A stretch of 10,532 nt of DNA, taken from Sphingobacteriales bacterium. GTDB taxonomy: Bacteria > Bacteroidota > Bacteroidia > Sphingobacteriales > Sphingobacteriaceae. The DNA lies in contig CANJWU010000026.1 in assembly GCA_947478655.1 (NCBI GenBank), positions 1 to 10,532 on the forward strand, read 5' to 3'. Below, piece by piece: positions 1-6,630 of this stretch. The translations under genes and the position numbers were made by a program. The stretch's first letter is position 1, and every line of letters starts with the position of its first letter. The notes under the pieces were generated by a model. It searched no databases. It saw nothing but the letters and a program-made list of their open reading frames with translations, and was not told the DNA's origin.

Positions 1-102
1 GCTAACAGCGCATACAAAGGCATCAAGATGGAAGCCTTTCATCATTTAGTCGTATGGGGCGTAGTAACTTATGTGATTAAAAAAATACCATGTTCGCTTT
101 AG
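1..102 (+). CDS. umuD: UmuD C-terminal end (partial, 5' end outside window)
   Basis: Frame 1 is open from the first base and gives 33 residues before TAG at 100-102. The peptide contains NSAY near its start and WGVVTYVIKK near its end, which match the C-terminal end of UmuD/LexA-type proteins (E. coli UmuD has NSAY followed by a GVV-HVVK stretch). UmuD is the SOS-induced, self-cleaving partner of UmuC; its cleaved dimer forms DNA polymerase V with UmuC. The Ser-Lys catalytic pair lies upstream of the window and cannot be checked. The reading frame overlaps the umuC start (ATG at 90) by 13 bases, the usual coupled umuD-umuC arrangement. The promoter and any LexA-type operator are also outside the window. 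The identification rests on this short tail plus the adjacent umuC. Confidence 0.85.
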   Translation, partial: ANSAYKGIKMEAFHHLVVWGVVTYVIKKIPCSL

Positions 103-1346
103 TCGATTGTAATAATTTTTACGCTTCTTGCGAGCGTTTATTTCGGCCCGAATTAAATGGTCAACCGGTAGTGGTTTTATCGAATAACGATGGCTGTGTA
201 ATTGCACGCAGCAACGAAGCAAAAGCCATAGGCATCCCTATGGGCGCGCCCGCCTATCAATACGAAATGCTATTTCGTACACACAACGTAAGTGTGTTCT
301 CTGCTAACTTTCCGCTCTACGGCGACCTCAGTAATCGGGTGATGCAAATTTTATCGGAGTACAGTCCCGAAATAGAAATTTACAGCATCGACGAATTATT
401 TTTAAAGCTCGTTGGTTTTGATTTTTTTGATTTACAAAATTACGGAGTAAGCATGCGAGAAAAAGTATTTACCTGGACCGGCATTCCCATTAGCGTGGGC
501 ATTGCACCAAGCAAAGCTTTATCAAAATTGGCTAATCGCATTGCAAAAAAATATCCCGAAAAAACGGCAGGCGTATACATTATAGACAGCGAAGAAAAAA
601 TAATCAAAGCGCTCAAATGGTTGAAAATAGAAGATGTTTGGGGCATTGGTTCGCAGCTAAGTAAAAAACTAAAAGCCATTAATGTATTTAGCGCTTACGA
701 CTTTACATTGACCAACGATGCTTGGATTAAAAAAAATATGGGCATTGTGGGTATTCGTTTAAAAAGAGATTTACAAGGTTTACCTACCCTAGATTTAGAA
801 AGCCTTGGCGCAAAAAAAAATATTGCTACCACCCGAACCTTCGACCGCAATACCAACGATTTAAATTATTTAGAAGAACGGGTATCTACTTTTGCAGTGG
901 CTTGCGCCGAAAAACTACGCAAACAACAATCCTGTTGCAATAGTTTGCTGGTGTTTATTCATACCAATGGGCATCGACAAGATTTAGCGCAATACCACCA
1001 ACATATTTTGGTGCAACTCCCCTTTCCTACTAACTCTAGTATCGAGCTTTCTCAATTTGCCACCGCAGCCTTAAAAAAAATATTTCATGCGGAATATCAA
1101 TATAAAAAAGCCGGTGTAATGGTACAAGACATTACACCCGAATACCAAAAACAATTATCGGTATTTAATAATAGTAACGAGCTACATGCCCCACTGATGA
1201 AGGCATTTGATAAAATAAATAATATATTTGGTCAACAAAAAATAAGGTTAGGCTCGCAAGATCGTCGCATTTGGAAAATGAAACAAGAACGACTATCGCC
1301 TAGGTACACCACTAAATTAAGTGATATTATAATCGTAAAAGTATAA
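90..1346 (+). CDS. umuC: Y-family DNA polymerase V catalytic subunit UmuC
   Basis: This 418-residue protein is the expected length for UmuC (422 in E. coli). It performs error-prone translesion synthesis over damaged template, together with cleaved UmuD and RecA. Visible landmarks are the N-terminal palm motif FALVDCNNFYASCE with metal-binding Asp6, the SNNDGCVIARSNEAKA segment (residues 31-46), the catalytic YSIDE motif with Asp101 and Glu102, a thumb helix-hairpin-helix region (DVWGIGSQLSKKL, about 182-194), and a little-finger domain in the second half. QLSVF at 355-359 fits the sliding-clamp binding motif and sits where E. coli UmuC has its own. The C-terminal SPRYTTKLSDI (403-413) is the typical UmuC tail. 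No key residue is missing. The start overlaps umuD by 13 bases and the stop TAA shares one base with the ATG of the next gene (TAATG), so translation of all three genes is probably coupled. Confidence 0.97.
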   Translation: MFALVDCNNFYASCERLFRPELNGQPVVVLSNNDGCVIARSNEAKAIGIPMGAPAYQYEMLFRTHNVSVFSANFPLYGDLSNRVMQILSEYSPEIEIYSIDELFLKLVGFDFFDLQNYGVSMREKVFTWTGIPISVGIAPSKALSKLANRIAKKYPEKTAGVYIIDSEEKIIKALKWLKIEDVWGIGSQLSKKLKAINVFSAYDFTLTNDAWIKKNMGIVGIRLKRDLQGLPTLDLESLGAKKNIATTRTFDRNTNDLNYLEERVSTFAVACAEKLRKQQSCCNSLLVFIHTNGHRQDLAQYHQHILVQLPFPTNSSIELSQFATAALKKIFHAEYQYKKAGVMVQDITPEYQKQLSVFNNSNELHAPLMKAFDKINNIFGQQKIRLGSQDRRIWKMKQERLSPRYTTKLSDIIIVKV

Positions 1347-1948
1347 TGTGTTTTCATTCTAAACAATCACAAACTGCGCAAGCACTCGAGCATCGATTCA
1401 AAGCTAAAGTGGCCGATGGCATTAGCATTGAGCCTACTATCTATAATGGTTTCAGCTTTCCAAAAACACCCATCATTACCAAGCAGCAACCCGATAAAAT
1501 TATTTTATCGAATTGGGGACTCATGCCTAGTTGGGCTAAAGATACCAGCTTTAGAAAAAACACCTTGAATGCCAGAGTAGAAACCCTTCAAGAAAAACCT
1601 TCTTTTAAAAACTATGTACAAAATAGGTGTTTAATAATTGCCGATGGATTTTTTGAATGGAAATGGTTAGATGAAAAAGGATTAAAAAAAGAAAAATATT
1701 TTATTGAATTGCCCGAGCAGCAAAGCTTTGCATTTGCAGGTATTTGGAGCCATTGGCTAGACCAAAGTACAGGAGAAATTCAACACACCTATGCCATGCT
1801 AACCATGCAAGCCAACGCACTCATGAGCGAAATTCATAATACTAAAAAACGCATGCCCATTATTGTTTCGCCAAACGCAGAGCAGCAATGGCTTGCGCGT
1901 GGAGATTTGTATATTGCGAACGATTTATTACAAGCGCATTTGGTTTAG
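1346..1948 (+). CDS. SRAP-domain abasic-site processing protein (YedK/HMCES family)
   Basis: This 200-residue protein belongs to the SOS response-associated peptidase (SRAP) family, whose E. coli YedK and human HMCES members form a thiazolidine DNA-protein crosslink with abasic sites in single-stranded DNA. The start is fixed by the chemistry: Cys2 must follow the initiator Met, and the ATG gives MCFH. Other family landmarks are Asn34 (YN), NAR at 75-77, Glu104 in GFFEW, and His164 in EIHNTKKRMP, corresponding to the active-site Asn, Glu and His of YedK. The family-typical MCGR opening is replaced by MCFH, and the YNVAP segment by YNGFSFPKTPI; I recall such forms from other Bacteroidota SRAP proteins, so this looks like a clade variant, not decay. 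It directly follows umuC with a one-base overlap, placing abasic-site shielding and translesion synthesis in one transcript. It is probably induced with umuDC, but the control region is not in view. Confidence 0.93.
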   Translation: MCFHSKQSQTAQALEHRFKAKVADGISIEPTIYNGFSFPKTPIITKQQPDKIILSNWGLMPSWAKDTSFRKNTLNARVETLQEKPSFKNYVQNRCLIIADGFFEWKWLDEKGLKKEKYFIELPEQQSFAFAGIWSHWLDQSTGEIQHTYAMLTMQANALMSEIHNTKKRMPIIVSPNAEQQWLARGDLYIANDLLQAHLV

Positions 1949-1976
1949 CGAAAAAAAATCATTTAAAATGAAAAAC

Positions 1977-3962
1977 CTACATCTTCGCAATTCGCTGAAA
2001 CACCTCTCCTGCTTTAATCACATAGATACCATTAGCGAATTCAACTAAATCAATCATGCCATTTCCGAGCATTTCTTTCCTTAACATTAAATTTCCTTGC
2101 ACATCGTAAAGCTCCACTATATTATTTTCGATATCGCTCAAGCCCTGCACATAAATAATATTGTTAGTTGGATTTGGATAAATTTTAATTTTATTTTTAG
2201 TCGAGTTATTTACTCCAACTGTTTTTACAAAAGTGTTACAAACGGAAGAATCTACGCAACCTAAATAAGTAATTAAACACTTGTAAGTACCAGTTGCAGC
2301 AGGTGTAAAGGTTTGAGCAGTTGCCCCTACAATTGGCAGTCTGGTAAAACAATTTACCCATTGGTATTCTGCGCCTGCTAAATTCGCTTCCAAATAAGTT
2401 GTTTTATTTGCAACGCTAACATCAAACTTAATAATGAAAATATCCAACACCACAATCGAATCACAATTTAATGCTGTTTTATAAACCACAGAATCGGTTG
2501 TTGTAGTGGTGTATACTTTACCGTTTTTATCCCAAGTAAAAGTTTGACAAGCAATCTCAGATTGAACAATTCTGAATGCAGGAGATATTTTTAAATGTAG
2601 CGCAACTAAAGAATCACAGCCTTTTGAGGTAACCAAAACAGCATTATAAACTCCTGTTTTATTATAGGTTAAGCCAGTAGCCGACCAAGTGTATGGGCTA
2701 CATTGGTTGATGTAAAAATCAGTAGAATCTTTTTTATTAATGGTTAAGTTTAAAGTAATTAAAGAATCACATCCTCTTGCATTTTTTATAATTGCATTCG
2801 CTTGCGTACTTTGTGTATAACGCTGGTTATTTTCTGGCCAAGTATAAAAATCGCATGCGCTAATATTTTGAATCGTTGGCGGAATTGGATTGACTGTTAA
2901 ATTTAAAGTGATAATGGAATCGCAACCGCTGGCTGTAAGTATTGTATCTGCATAGCTTCCAGAGGCTCCATAGGTTTGACCATTGAGCGCCCAAGTAAAA
3001 GTATCGCATGCCTTAACCGTTATACTACTTCTTAAAATATTGGTAATCGTTAAATTTAATTTAATGATCGAATCACATCCATTGGCTTTTGCCATTCTTC
3101 CGATATAGGTTCCGCTGGTATTATAAGTTTGATTCGTAACTGGCCAAGTATAGGCGTTGCATTTAGTTAAATTTATTTTATTGATACTCAAGCCTGCAGC
3201 TAAGGTTTTTCCAGCAACAAAATTAGAAGTAGAACCAGTAAGCGTAAAACCATTTAAAGCACCCGTACCAAAAGTATTTCCATAAGAGGAGATACTGGTA
3301 TTACTGGTATTCGAAGTTCCTGGCGCTCCTTCATTCATCGGAAAATAAGCCACCAAATTAGGAGTCGAATTACACAATTCTACATTTCTATTATTGGCAA
3401 TTTGCGAAGCCGTTCGGGCTACATTCCAAACCCTTACCTCATCTATGGTACCATTAAAATAATGAATGCCATCGCATCTTCTGCCAATTTGAATATTTCC
3501 AGTTGCAGCTGTATTGACTGTCACTGTTAAATTACCAGATGCTTCTAAATTTCCATCTAAATACAATGCTACTTTGGTTGTTGCTAATGGGTCGTAAACG
3601 CCTGCCACATGGTGCCATAACCCGTCGTTTACAGCAGTAGTACCATTGATCCCATTGCCTTCCACTTCTAATCGAATGGCATTATTATTTAAAATATTCA
3701 GCGTGAAACGAGTGCCTGTAGACATGAGTCCCATTTCTACAATTACCGTTTGTACACCTCCAGCCGAAGGGTTACTATTAGCTGTTGTTTTGATCCAAGC
3801 CTCTACCGTTTTAGCCGTATTTCCAGCAATTGGAGAAATGTCCGACATCACATAATCGTCTGTTCCATCGAAATATAAACCTGCATTTTGTGCTATTAAT
3901 TTATTAGAACATATTGATAAGAAAAAAAATAATAAAATGGAAAGGAAGTTGCGAGTATTCAT
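1977..3962 (-). CDS. Secreted LamG-like protein with five Cys-pair repeats and T9SS sorting domain
   Basis: This 661-residue protein starts with a signal peptide (hydrophobic core FLSILLFFFLSIC, probable cleavage after LIAQ, residue 25). A LamG/concanavalin-like domain follows, about residues 27-212, with YFDGTDDYV, TVEAWIK, WHHVAGVYD, LYLDGNL, GTIDEVRVWN and YFPMNEG, the typical strand motifs. Residues 262-510 hold five tandem repeats of about 50 residues, each with C...YTW or FTW near the start and GCDS or NCDS near the end. An Ig-like segment (about 515-585, several Cys) leads to the T9SS type A sorting domain, KIYPNPTNN at 593-601 through FANGIYVIKAG to the end. The protein is expected to cross the outer membrane by T9SS and be released or held on the surface. 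LamG suggests glycan or protein binding, but no enzyme domain is visible, so its target is unknown. It is convergent with the SRAP gene (28-bp gap), with no convincing terminator between. Confidence 0.9.
   Translation of the reverse strand: MNTRNFLSILLFFFLSICSNKLIAQNAGLYFDGTDDYVMSDISPIAGNTAKTVEAWIKTTANSNPSAGGVQTVIVEMGLMSTGTRFTLNILNNNAIRLEVEGNGINGTTAVNDGLWHHVAGVYDPLATTKVALYLDGNLEASGNLTVTVNTAATGNIQIGRRCDGIHYFNGTIDEVRVWNVARTASQIANNRNVELCNSTPNLVAYFPMNEGAPGTSNTSNTSISSYGNTFGTGALNGFTLTGSTSNFVAGKTLAAGLSINKINLTKCNAYTWPVTNQTYNTSGTYIGRMAKANGCDSIIKLNLTITNILRSSITVKACDTFTWALNGQTYGASGSYADTILTASGCDSIITLNLTVNPIPPTIQNISACDFYTWPENNQRYTQSTQANAIIKNARGCDSLITLNLTINKKDSTDFYINQCSPYTWSATGLTYNKTGVYNAVLVTSKGCDSLVALHLKISPAFRIVQSEIACQTFTWDKNGKVYTTTTTDSVVYKTALNCDSIVVLDIFIIKFDVSVANKTTYLEANLAGAEYQWVNCFTRLPIVGATAQTFTPAATGTYKCLITYLGCVDSSVCNTFVKTVGVNNSTKNKIKIYPNPTNNIIYVQGLSDIENNIVELYDVQGNLMLRKEMLGNGMIDLVEFANGIYVIKAGEVFQRIAKM
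2433..3179 (-). repeat. Five tandem Cys-paired protein repeats (about 150 bp units)
   Basis: These lie inside the LamG protein, residues 262-510. Each unit follows the plan C-(x)2-Y/F-T-W, then about six residues to a (T/V/R)Y, then G/C-D-S-(I/L) and a hydrophobic strand such as ITLNLTV. First cysteines are at 268, 319, 370, 421 and 472, a spacing of exactly 51 residues each time. Second cysteines are at 296, 347, 398, 449 and 500, also 51 apart. One disulfide per unit is a reasonable inference. The units differ clearly in sequence, and the fifth is the most divergent (NCDS in place of GCDS). Confidence 0.85.
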
Positions 3963-4026
3963 ATTGCTTTCGTTAAATCTTCAGATAAAATAATAAGCAA
4001 TTTAAAGAATTTTAAATAAGGAAAAG

Positions 4027-4064
4027 CTCCAAACGCTAAATAATAAGGAATGTAGCCTTTGGAG
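4027..4064. repeat. Inverted repeat between divergent LamG and DUF1003 genes
   Basis: CTCCAAA (4027-4033) pairs with TTTGGAG (4058-4064), and after a symmetric 2-base mismatch CTA (4036-4038) pairs with TAG (4053-4055). The arms leave a 14-base centre. It sits in the 146-bp region between two divergent genes. There is no adjacent T-run on the + strand and only CTTTTCC on the - strand, so it is not a convincing terminator. An operator or an RNA hairpin is possible, but there is no further evidence. Confidence 0.4.
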
Positions 4065-4086
4065 ATTAAAAATTGGCCTATATTTA
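4059..4086 (+). promoter_or_regulatory. Possible Bacteroidota promoter for the DUF1003 gene
   Basis: TATATTTA at 4079-4086 matches seven of the eight positions of TAnnTTTG, with TTG at 4059-4061 and a 17-bp spacer, at the short end of the usual range. The start codon follows 22 bases after the box. The region is very AT-rich, so a chance match is quite possible. Confidence 0.25.
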
Positions 4087-4108
4087 AAGAATAAAACCCA
4101 TTATTGCC

Positions 4109-4654
4109 ATGAATATCGATAGCAAAAAACTCTTACATGCCGAAAGCGAGCAACTCATTAAACTGCAAAGCATTGTTAAAAAAACCATCGAAGATGAAAA
4201 TTTAATCATCGAACATTTATTAAATCCACCGAAAGATATTTTAACCAATGGGCAAGAAATTTCGGATAAAGTAGCCCGATTTGGCGGTAGTTGGTCATTC
4301 ATTATTTCCTTTTTCATCATATTAATTAGCTGGATCGTATATAATTCTATGTCTAGTGCCACAAATACCTTTGATCCTTTTCCATTTATTTTAATGAATT
4401 TGATTTTGTCTTGTATTGCGGCTTTACAAGCACCCATCATTATGATGAGTCAGAACAGACAAGAAGAAAAAGATAGGAAACGCAGCGAAAACGATTATTT
4501 AATTAACCTAAAAGCAGAATTAGAAATTAGATCATTGAATCAAAAAATAGATTTGTTATTAGCAGAACAAATTAAAGTGCTTTTTGATAGTCAAGCCAAA
4601 CAATTAGAACTCTTAAAAAACATCGAAAAATCTATAACAGAAAAGCATCAATAA
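4109..4654 (+). CDS. DUF1003 family membrane protein
   Basis: This 181-residue protein has the DUF1003 core: DKVARFGGSWSFI (53-65), a first membrane helix (about 62-79), FDPFPFILMNLILS (88-101) leading into a second helix (about 92-112), then QAPIIMMSQNRQEEKDR (107-123) and NDYLINLKAELEI (128-140). The C-terminal 40 residues are charged and likely form a coiled coil. Short N- and C-terminal parts are expected in the cytoplasm, with two helices spanning the inner membrane. The family is widespread in bacteria and has no established biochemical function that I can name. No Shine-Dalgarno sequence precedes the ATG. It is convergent with the response regulator gene, with only five bases between the stop codons, and divergent from the LamG gene. 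Confidence 0.9.
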   Translation: MNIDSKKLLHAESEQLIKLQSIVKKTIEDENLIIEHLLNPPKDILTNGQEISDKVARFGGSWSFIISFFIILISWIVYNSMSSATNTFDPFPFILMNLILSCIAALQAPIIMMSQNRQEEKDRKRSENDYLINLKAELEIRSLNQKIDLLLAEQIKVLFDSQAKQLELLKNIEKSITEKHQ

Positions 4655-4673
4655 GTCAATTAACTTTTATGCT
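4641..4673 (-). terminator. Weak possible terminator between convergent genes
   Basis: Read on the - strand, AGCAT and ATGCT (4669-4673 and 4644-4648) form the outer stem and AAGT with ACTT (4663-4666 and 4653-4656) an inner stem, followed by four T residues. The stems are short and the inner loop is asymmetric. It covers both stop codons of the convergent DUF1003 and response regulator genes. Treat as a weak candidate only. Confidence 0.25.
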
Positions 4674-5277
4674 GATGGTATTTATTAAAAAGTTCCGCCT
4701 TACTGTTAATTTGAAGTTTTTTGTATACTGATTTAATGTATTTACGAACAGTATCAATGGAAATCTGGTATTTATCTGCTATTAATTTATAGCTTAAACC
4801 ATCTATAATGCCTTCAACAATTTGCTTTTCACGATTATTCAATTCATCTAATAAGGAGTATTGTGAATTTAGCGGCTCGAAATCCTTACGCGCTATCACT
4901 TTTGTAACTGCTGTACCATTCGTGTTTAATTCGATAATGGTTTGTTTTATATTATCTAATAAAGATTTTTCTCCTGAATAACTGCCTTTATCTTCATTTA
5001 AGGTTATCAAAACATCATCGTTATCGTTAATGACTCCAAACATAAGAATGTTAGCTGATGGGTGTTTAGCATTAATAATTGGAATAAGTTCGGTTCCGGA
5101 TTTTTTGGGGTATTTAATATCTAATAAAAAAAGAGTTGGAACATGTGTGAGTGTGGCCGCTTCGTAACTTTCTGCGGAACTAAAAACGGAAATATTTGCA
5201 AATTCTGATTGTGCTTTAAAATACTGACTTAAGGCCAACTGAATATTTAAATCATCTTCTATTAAAACTAAATTCAT
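4660..5277 (-). CDS. NarL/FixJ-type response regulator with atypical receiver
   Basis: This 205-residue protein has a receiver domain (about 1-118) and a LuxR-type helix-turn-helix (about 144-200). The receiver keeps the acidic pair Asp8-Asp9 in LIEDD and the phospho-acceptor Asp53 in LLDIKYPKKSG. The conserved Ser/Thr that senses phosphorylation is Gly81 (ILMFGV where the family has F-S/T-V), and the conserved Lys is not cleanly placed: the aligned region reads GSYSGEK, with Glu103 at or next to the Lys position and Lys104 nearby. The DNA-binding part is standard: LNNREKQIVEGIIDGLSYK, then IADKY, SIDTVRKYIKSVYKKL and SKAEL. It is thus a transcription regulator that may respond weakly or not at all to phosphorylation. 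No histidine kinase is adjacent. It is divergent from the gene at 5413, and the shared spacer carries a dyad element, so autoregulation and control of that neighbour are plausible. Confidence 0.92.
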   Translation of the reverse strand: MNLVLIEDDLNIQLALSQYFKAQSEFANISVFSSAESYEAATLTHVPTLFLLDIKYPKKSGTELIPIINAKHPSANILMFGVINDNDDVLITLNEDKGSYSGEKSLLDNIKQTIIELNTNGTAVTKVIARKDFEPLNSQYSLLDELNNREKQIVEGIIDGLSYKLIADKYQISIDTVRKYIKSVYKKLQINSKAELFNKYHQHKS

Positions 5278-5281
5278 ATCG

Positions 5282-5289
5282 CAAATTAA
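5282..5289 (-). promoter_or_regulatory. -7-like box just before the response regulator start
   Basis: On the - strand this reads TTAATTTG, one mismatch from TAnnTTTG, and ends four bases before the ATG (5277). With transcription starting a few bases after the box, the message would be nearly leaderless. No TTG is seen at the expected -33 position. The same geometry recurs in front of two other genes in this window. Confidence 0.35.
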
Positions 5290-5294
5290 GTATA

Positions 5295-5352
5295 AATATT
5301 AAGCTATATTGAAGGGTACATGTTTATGTACTGGCTTTAATTGCTTAATATT
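5295..5352. promoter_or_regulatory. Composite operator candidate: two concentric inverted repeats
   Basis: The outer arms AATATTAAGC (5295-5304) and GCTTAATATT (5343-5352) are perfect 10-base complements. The inner arms GTACAT (5316-5321) and ATGTAC (5326-5331) are perfect 6-base complements around GTTT. Both dyads are centred on exactly 5323.5, with 11 bases between inner and outer arms on each side, about one helical turn. The element lies in the 135-bp region between the divergent response regulator and the gene at 5413, and next to the response regulator's -7-like box. LuxR-type regulators bind dyads as dimers, so a two-dimer site is a reasonable inference. As RNA it could also fold into a stem with an internal loop. 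Confidence 0.55.
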
Positions 5353-5401
5353 AAAATAATCCATTTTTATCCATTATTAATATTTTATCAATAAAAAGGC
5401 A

Positions 5402-5409
5402 TATATTGG
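5402..5409 (+). promoter_or_regulatory. -7-like box just before the gene at 5413
   Basis: TATATTGG matches TAnnTTTG at five of six fixed positions and ends three bases before the ATG. No -33 TTG is seen at the right distance. It fits the near-leaderless pattern of 5282-5289 and 6619-6626, but the mismatch falls in the TTTG part, so confidence is low. Confidence 0.25.
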
Positions 5410-5412
5410 TTT

Positions 5413-6588
5413 ATGCAAAACGATGATATAAAAAAACTTGTGGAAACCAGATATGGAAAGAATATTGCTTTCTCTAACGAGTGCGAAGAACTTTCTATGC
5501 ATATCAAAAAATCTATTCAAGCAATCATTAGCCCACAAACACTGCGTCGATTATTAGGTTTTATTGATGATGGTGTGCTCCCATCTAAAAGAACGCAGCA
5601 TTATATCAGCGTATATTGTGGTTTTCAAAATTATCAAGAGCTAGCAAAAAAACTGAGCAATAAAAAGGAAGAGACAGAATCTGGGAAAGATGAAATATCA
5701 TTAATTAAACAATTTTACAATATTGAACTTTCGGACAATACCATTGATATTAATTACCAAAGAGCTTGTGGAAATATTGCAAAAATTATTCTCAAAAACC
5801 CCAAATTATTCGAAGAATTATCCGGCTATTTAAGTAAAAATCCCGTTAGTCAAGTTTATTTTTTCGAACGATTTCCATTTATCTCCGGTTTATGTAATGG
5901 TTATGTAATCCATCTAAAAAAATATTTGCAAGAAAAGAAAACAACAGAAGCTAAATTATTTGCTAATTGCTTATTCTTTTTAGGGGCCTATTTGTCTTGC
6001 AATTTAAAAGATCAAAAAAAATATTTAGATATTATCAATGCCATTCAAAATATAGATAAGCTTCACCCTTTCCCTATTGCAAGAAAAATAATGTCTAATA
6101 TTCTTTATTCGTTTCAAGTTGGAGATACAGAAAGCATTAGGCATTGGACCAAAAAAGCATTTGAACAAGAAAATAAATATCAAACAGAATGGAAATCCAG
6201 AAATATTTTTCCCTTCTATCACTATTTAATGGTTGATTGTTTCAATTTAATTGGTGATTATGAAACTTCTATGAAATTCATAAAAATAGCGGAGCTCGAT
6301 TATAAAAGTTATAACGATGGCACGATAGAAACTGGTTATTACGAGAGCTTTGATTTAATGAAAGCAATTTGTATCTATCATTTAGGAGAAAAAAATGATG
6401 CCAAACGAATTTTAAATAGAACAGATAGCAGTGCTTTACAATTTACTTTTTATGAATACCATTTAATACATCGCTTAAGGCTAGAAATAAAAATGTGCAG
6501 CAATGCAAGTAGTGTAAAAAAACAAAAACTCCAAAAAGCCTTAGCCGATTTAATTATTAAAACGGGATTTACTCAGCTTGCGCTTTAA
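5413..6588 (+). CDS. Unrecognised protein with N-terminal HTH-like segment and helical C-terminal part
   Basis: I cannot assign this 391-residue protein to a named family. There is no signal peptide or membrane helix, so it should be cytoplasmic. Residues 39-77 read SPQTLRRLLGF, then PSKRTQHYISVYCGFQNYQEL, a pattern (S-x-x-TLRRL-x-GF ... S-x-x-T-x-x-x-I-x-x-Y-x-GF-x-x-Y-x-x-L) that I recall at the N-terminus of various Bacteroidota proteins and that looks like a small helix-turn-helix DNA-binding module. A charged linker (80-97) follows. The remainder is predominantly helical; the stretch from about 225 to 336 has paired helices of TPR-like character (SFQVGDTESIRHWTKKAF, FNLIGDYETSMKFIKIAE, IYHLGEKNDAKRIL). 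A sensor or regulator with a peptide-binding helical domain is an inference. It is divergent from the response regulator and shares the dyad-bearing spacer. The ATG has no Shine-Dalgarno sequence at normal distance; AAAAAGG lies about 14 bases upstream. Confidence 0.8.
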   Translation: MQNDDIKKLVETRYGKNIAFSNECEELSMHIKKSIQAIISPQTLRRLLGFIDDGVLPSKRTQHYISVYCGFQNYQELAKKLSNKKEETESGKDEISLIKQFYNIELSDNTIDINYQRACGNIAKIILKNPKLFEELSGYLSKNPVSQVYFFERFPFISGLCNGYVIHLKKYLQEKKTTEAKLFANCLFFLGAYLSCNLKDQKKYLDIINAIQNIDKLHPFPIARKIMSNILYSFQVGDTESIRHWTKKAFEQENKYQTEWKSRNIFPFYHYLMVDCFNLIGDYETSMKFIKIAELDYKSYNDGTIETGYYESFDLMKAICIYHLGEKNDAKRILNRTDSSALQFTFYEYHLIHRLRLEIKMCSNASSVKKQKLQKALADLIIKTGFTQLAL

Positions 6589-6618
6589 ATCATCTCCGCC
6601 TTTCCTAATTAATTTCCT

Positions 6619-6626
6619 TATTTTTG
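6619..6626 (+). promoter_or_regulatory. Perfect -7 box four bases before the S4-domain gene
   Basis: TATTTTTG matches TAnnTTTG at all fixed positions and is followed by AAAT and then the ATG at 6631. Transcription would begin at or next to the start codon, giving a leaderless message. A -33 TTG at the usual distance is not visible, and the 42-bp gap to the previous gene also permits read-through. Confidence 0.4.
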
Positions 6627-6630
6627 AAAT

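Noticed and set aside
1960..1970. Palindrome CATTTTAAATG (- strand) followed by a T-run after the LamG gene
   Set aside because: With a realistic loop only about three A/T-rich pairs remain, too weak for a terminator.
1863..2048. Short + strand open frame across the end of the SRAP gene and into the LamG gene
   Set aside because: It overlaps two well-supported genes in other frames and gives a composition without any recognisable domain.
4084..4440. Antisense open frame opposite the DUF1003 gene
   Set aside because: It mirrors the coding strand of a clear family member and has no start signal or domain of its own.
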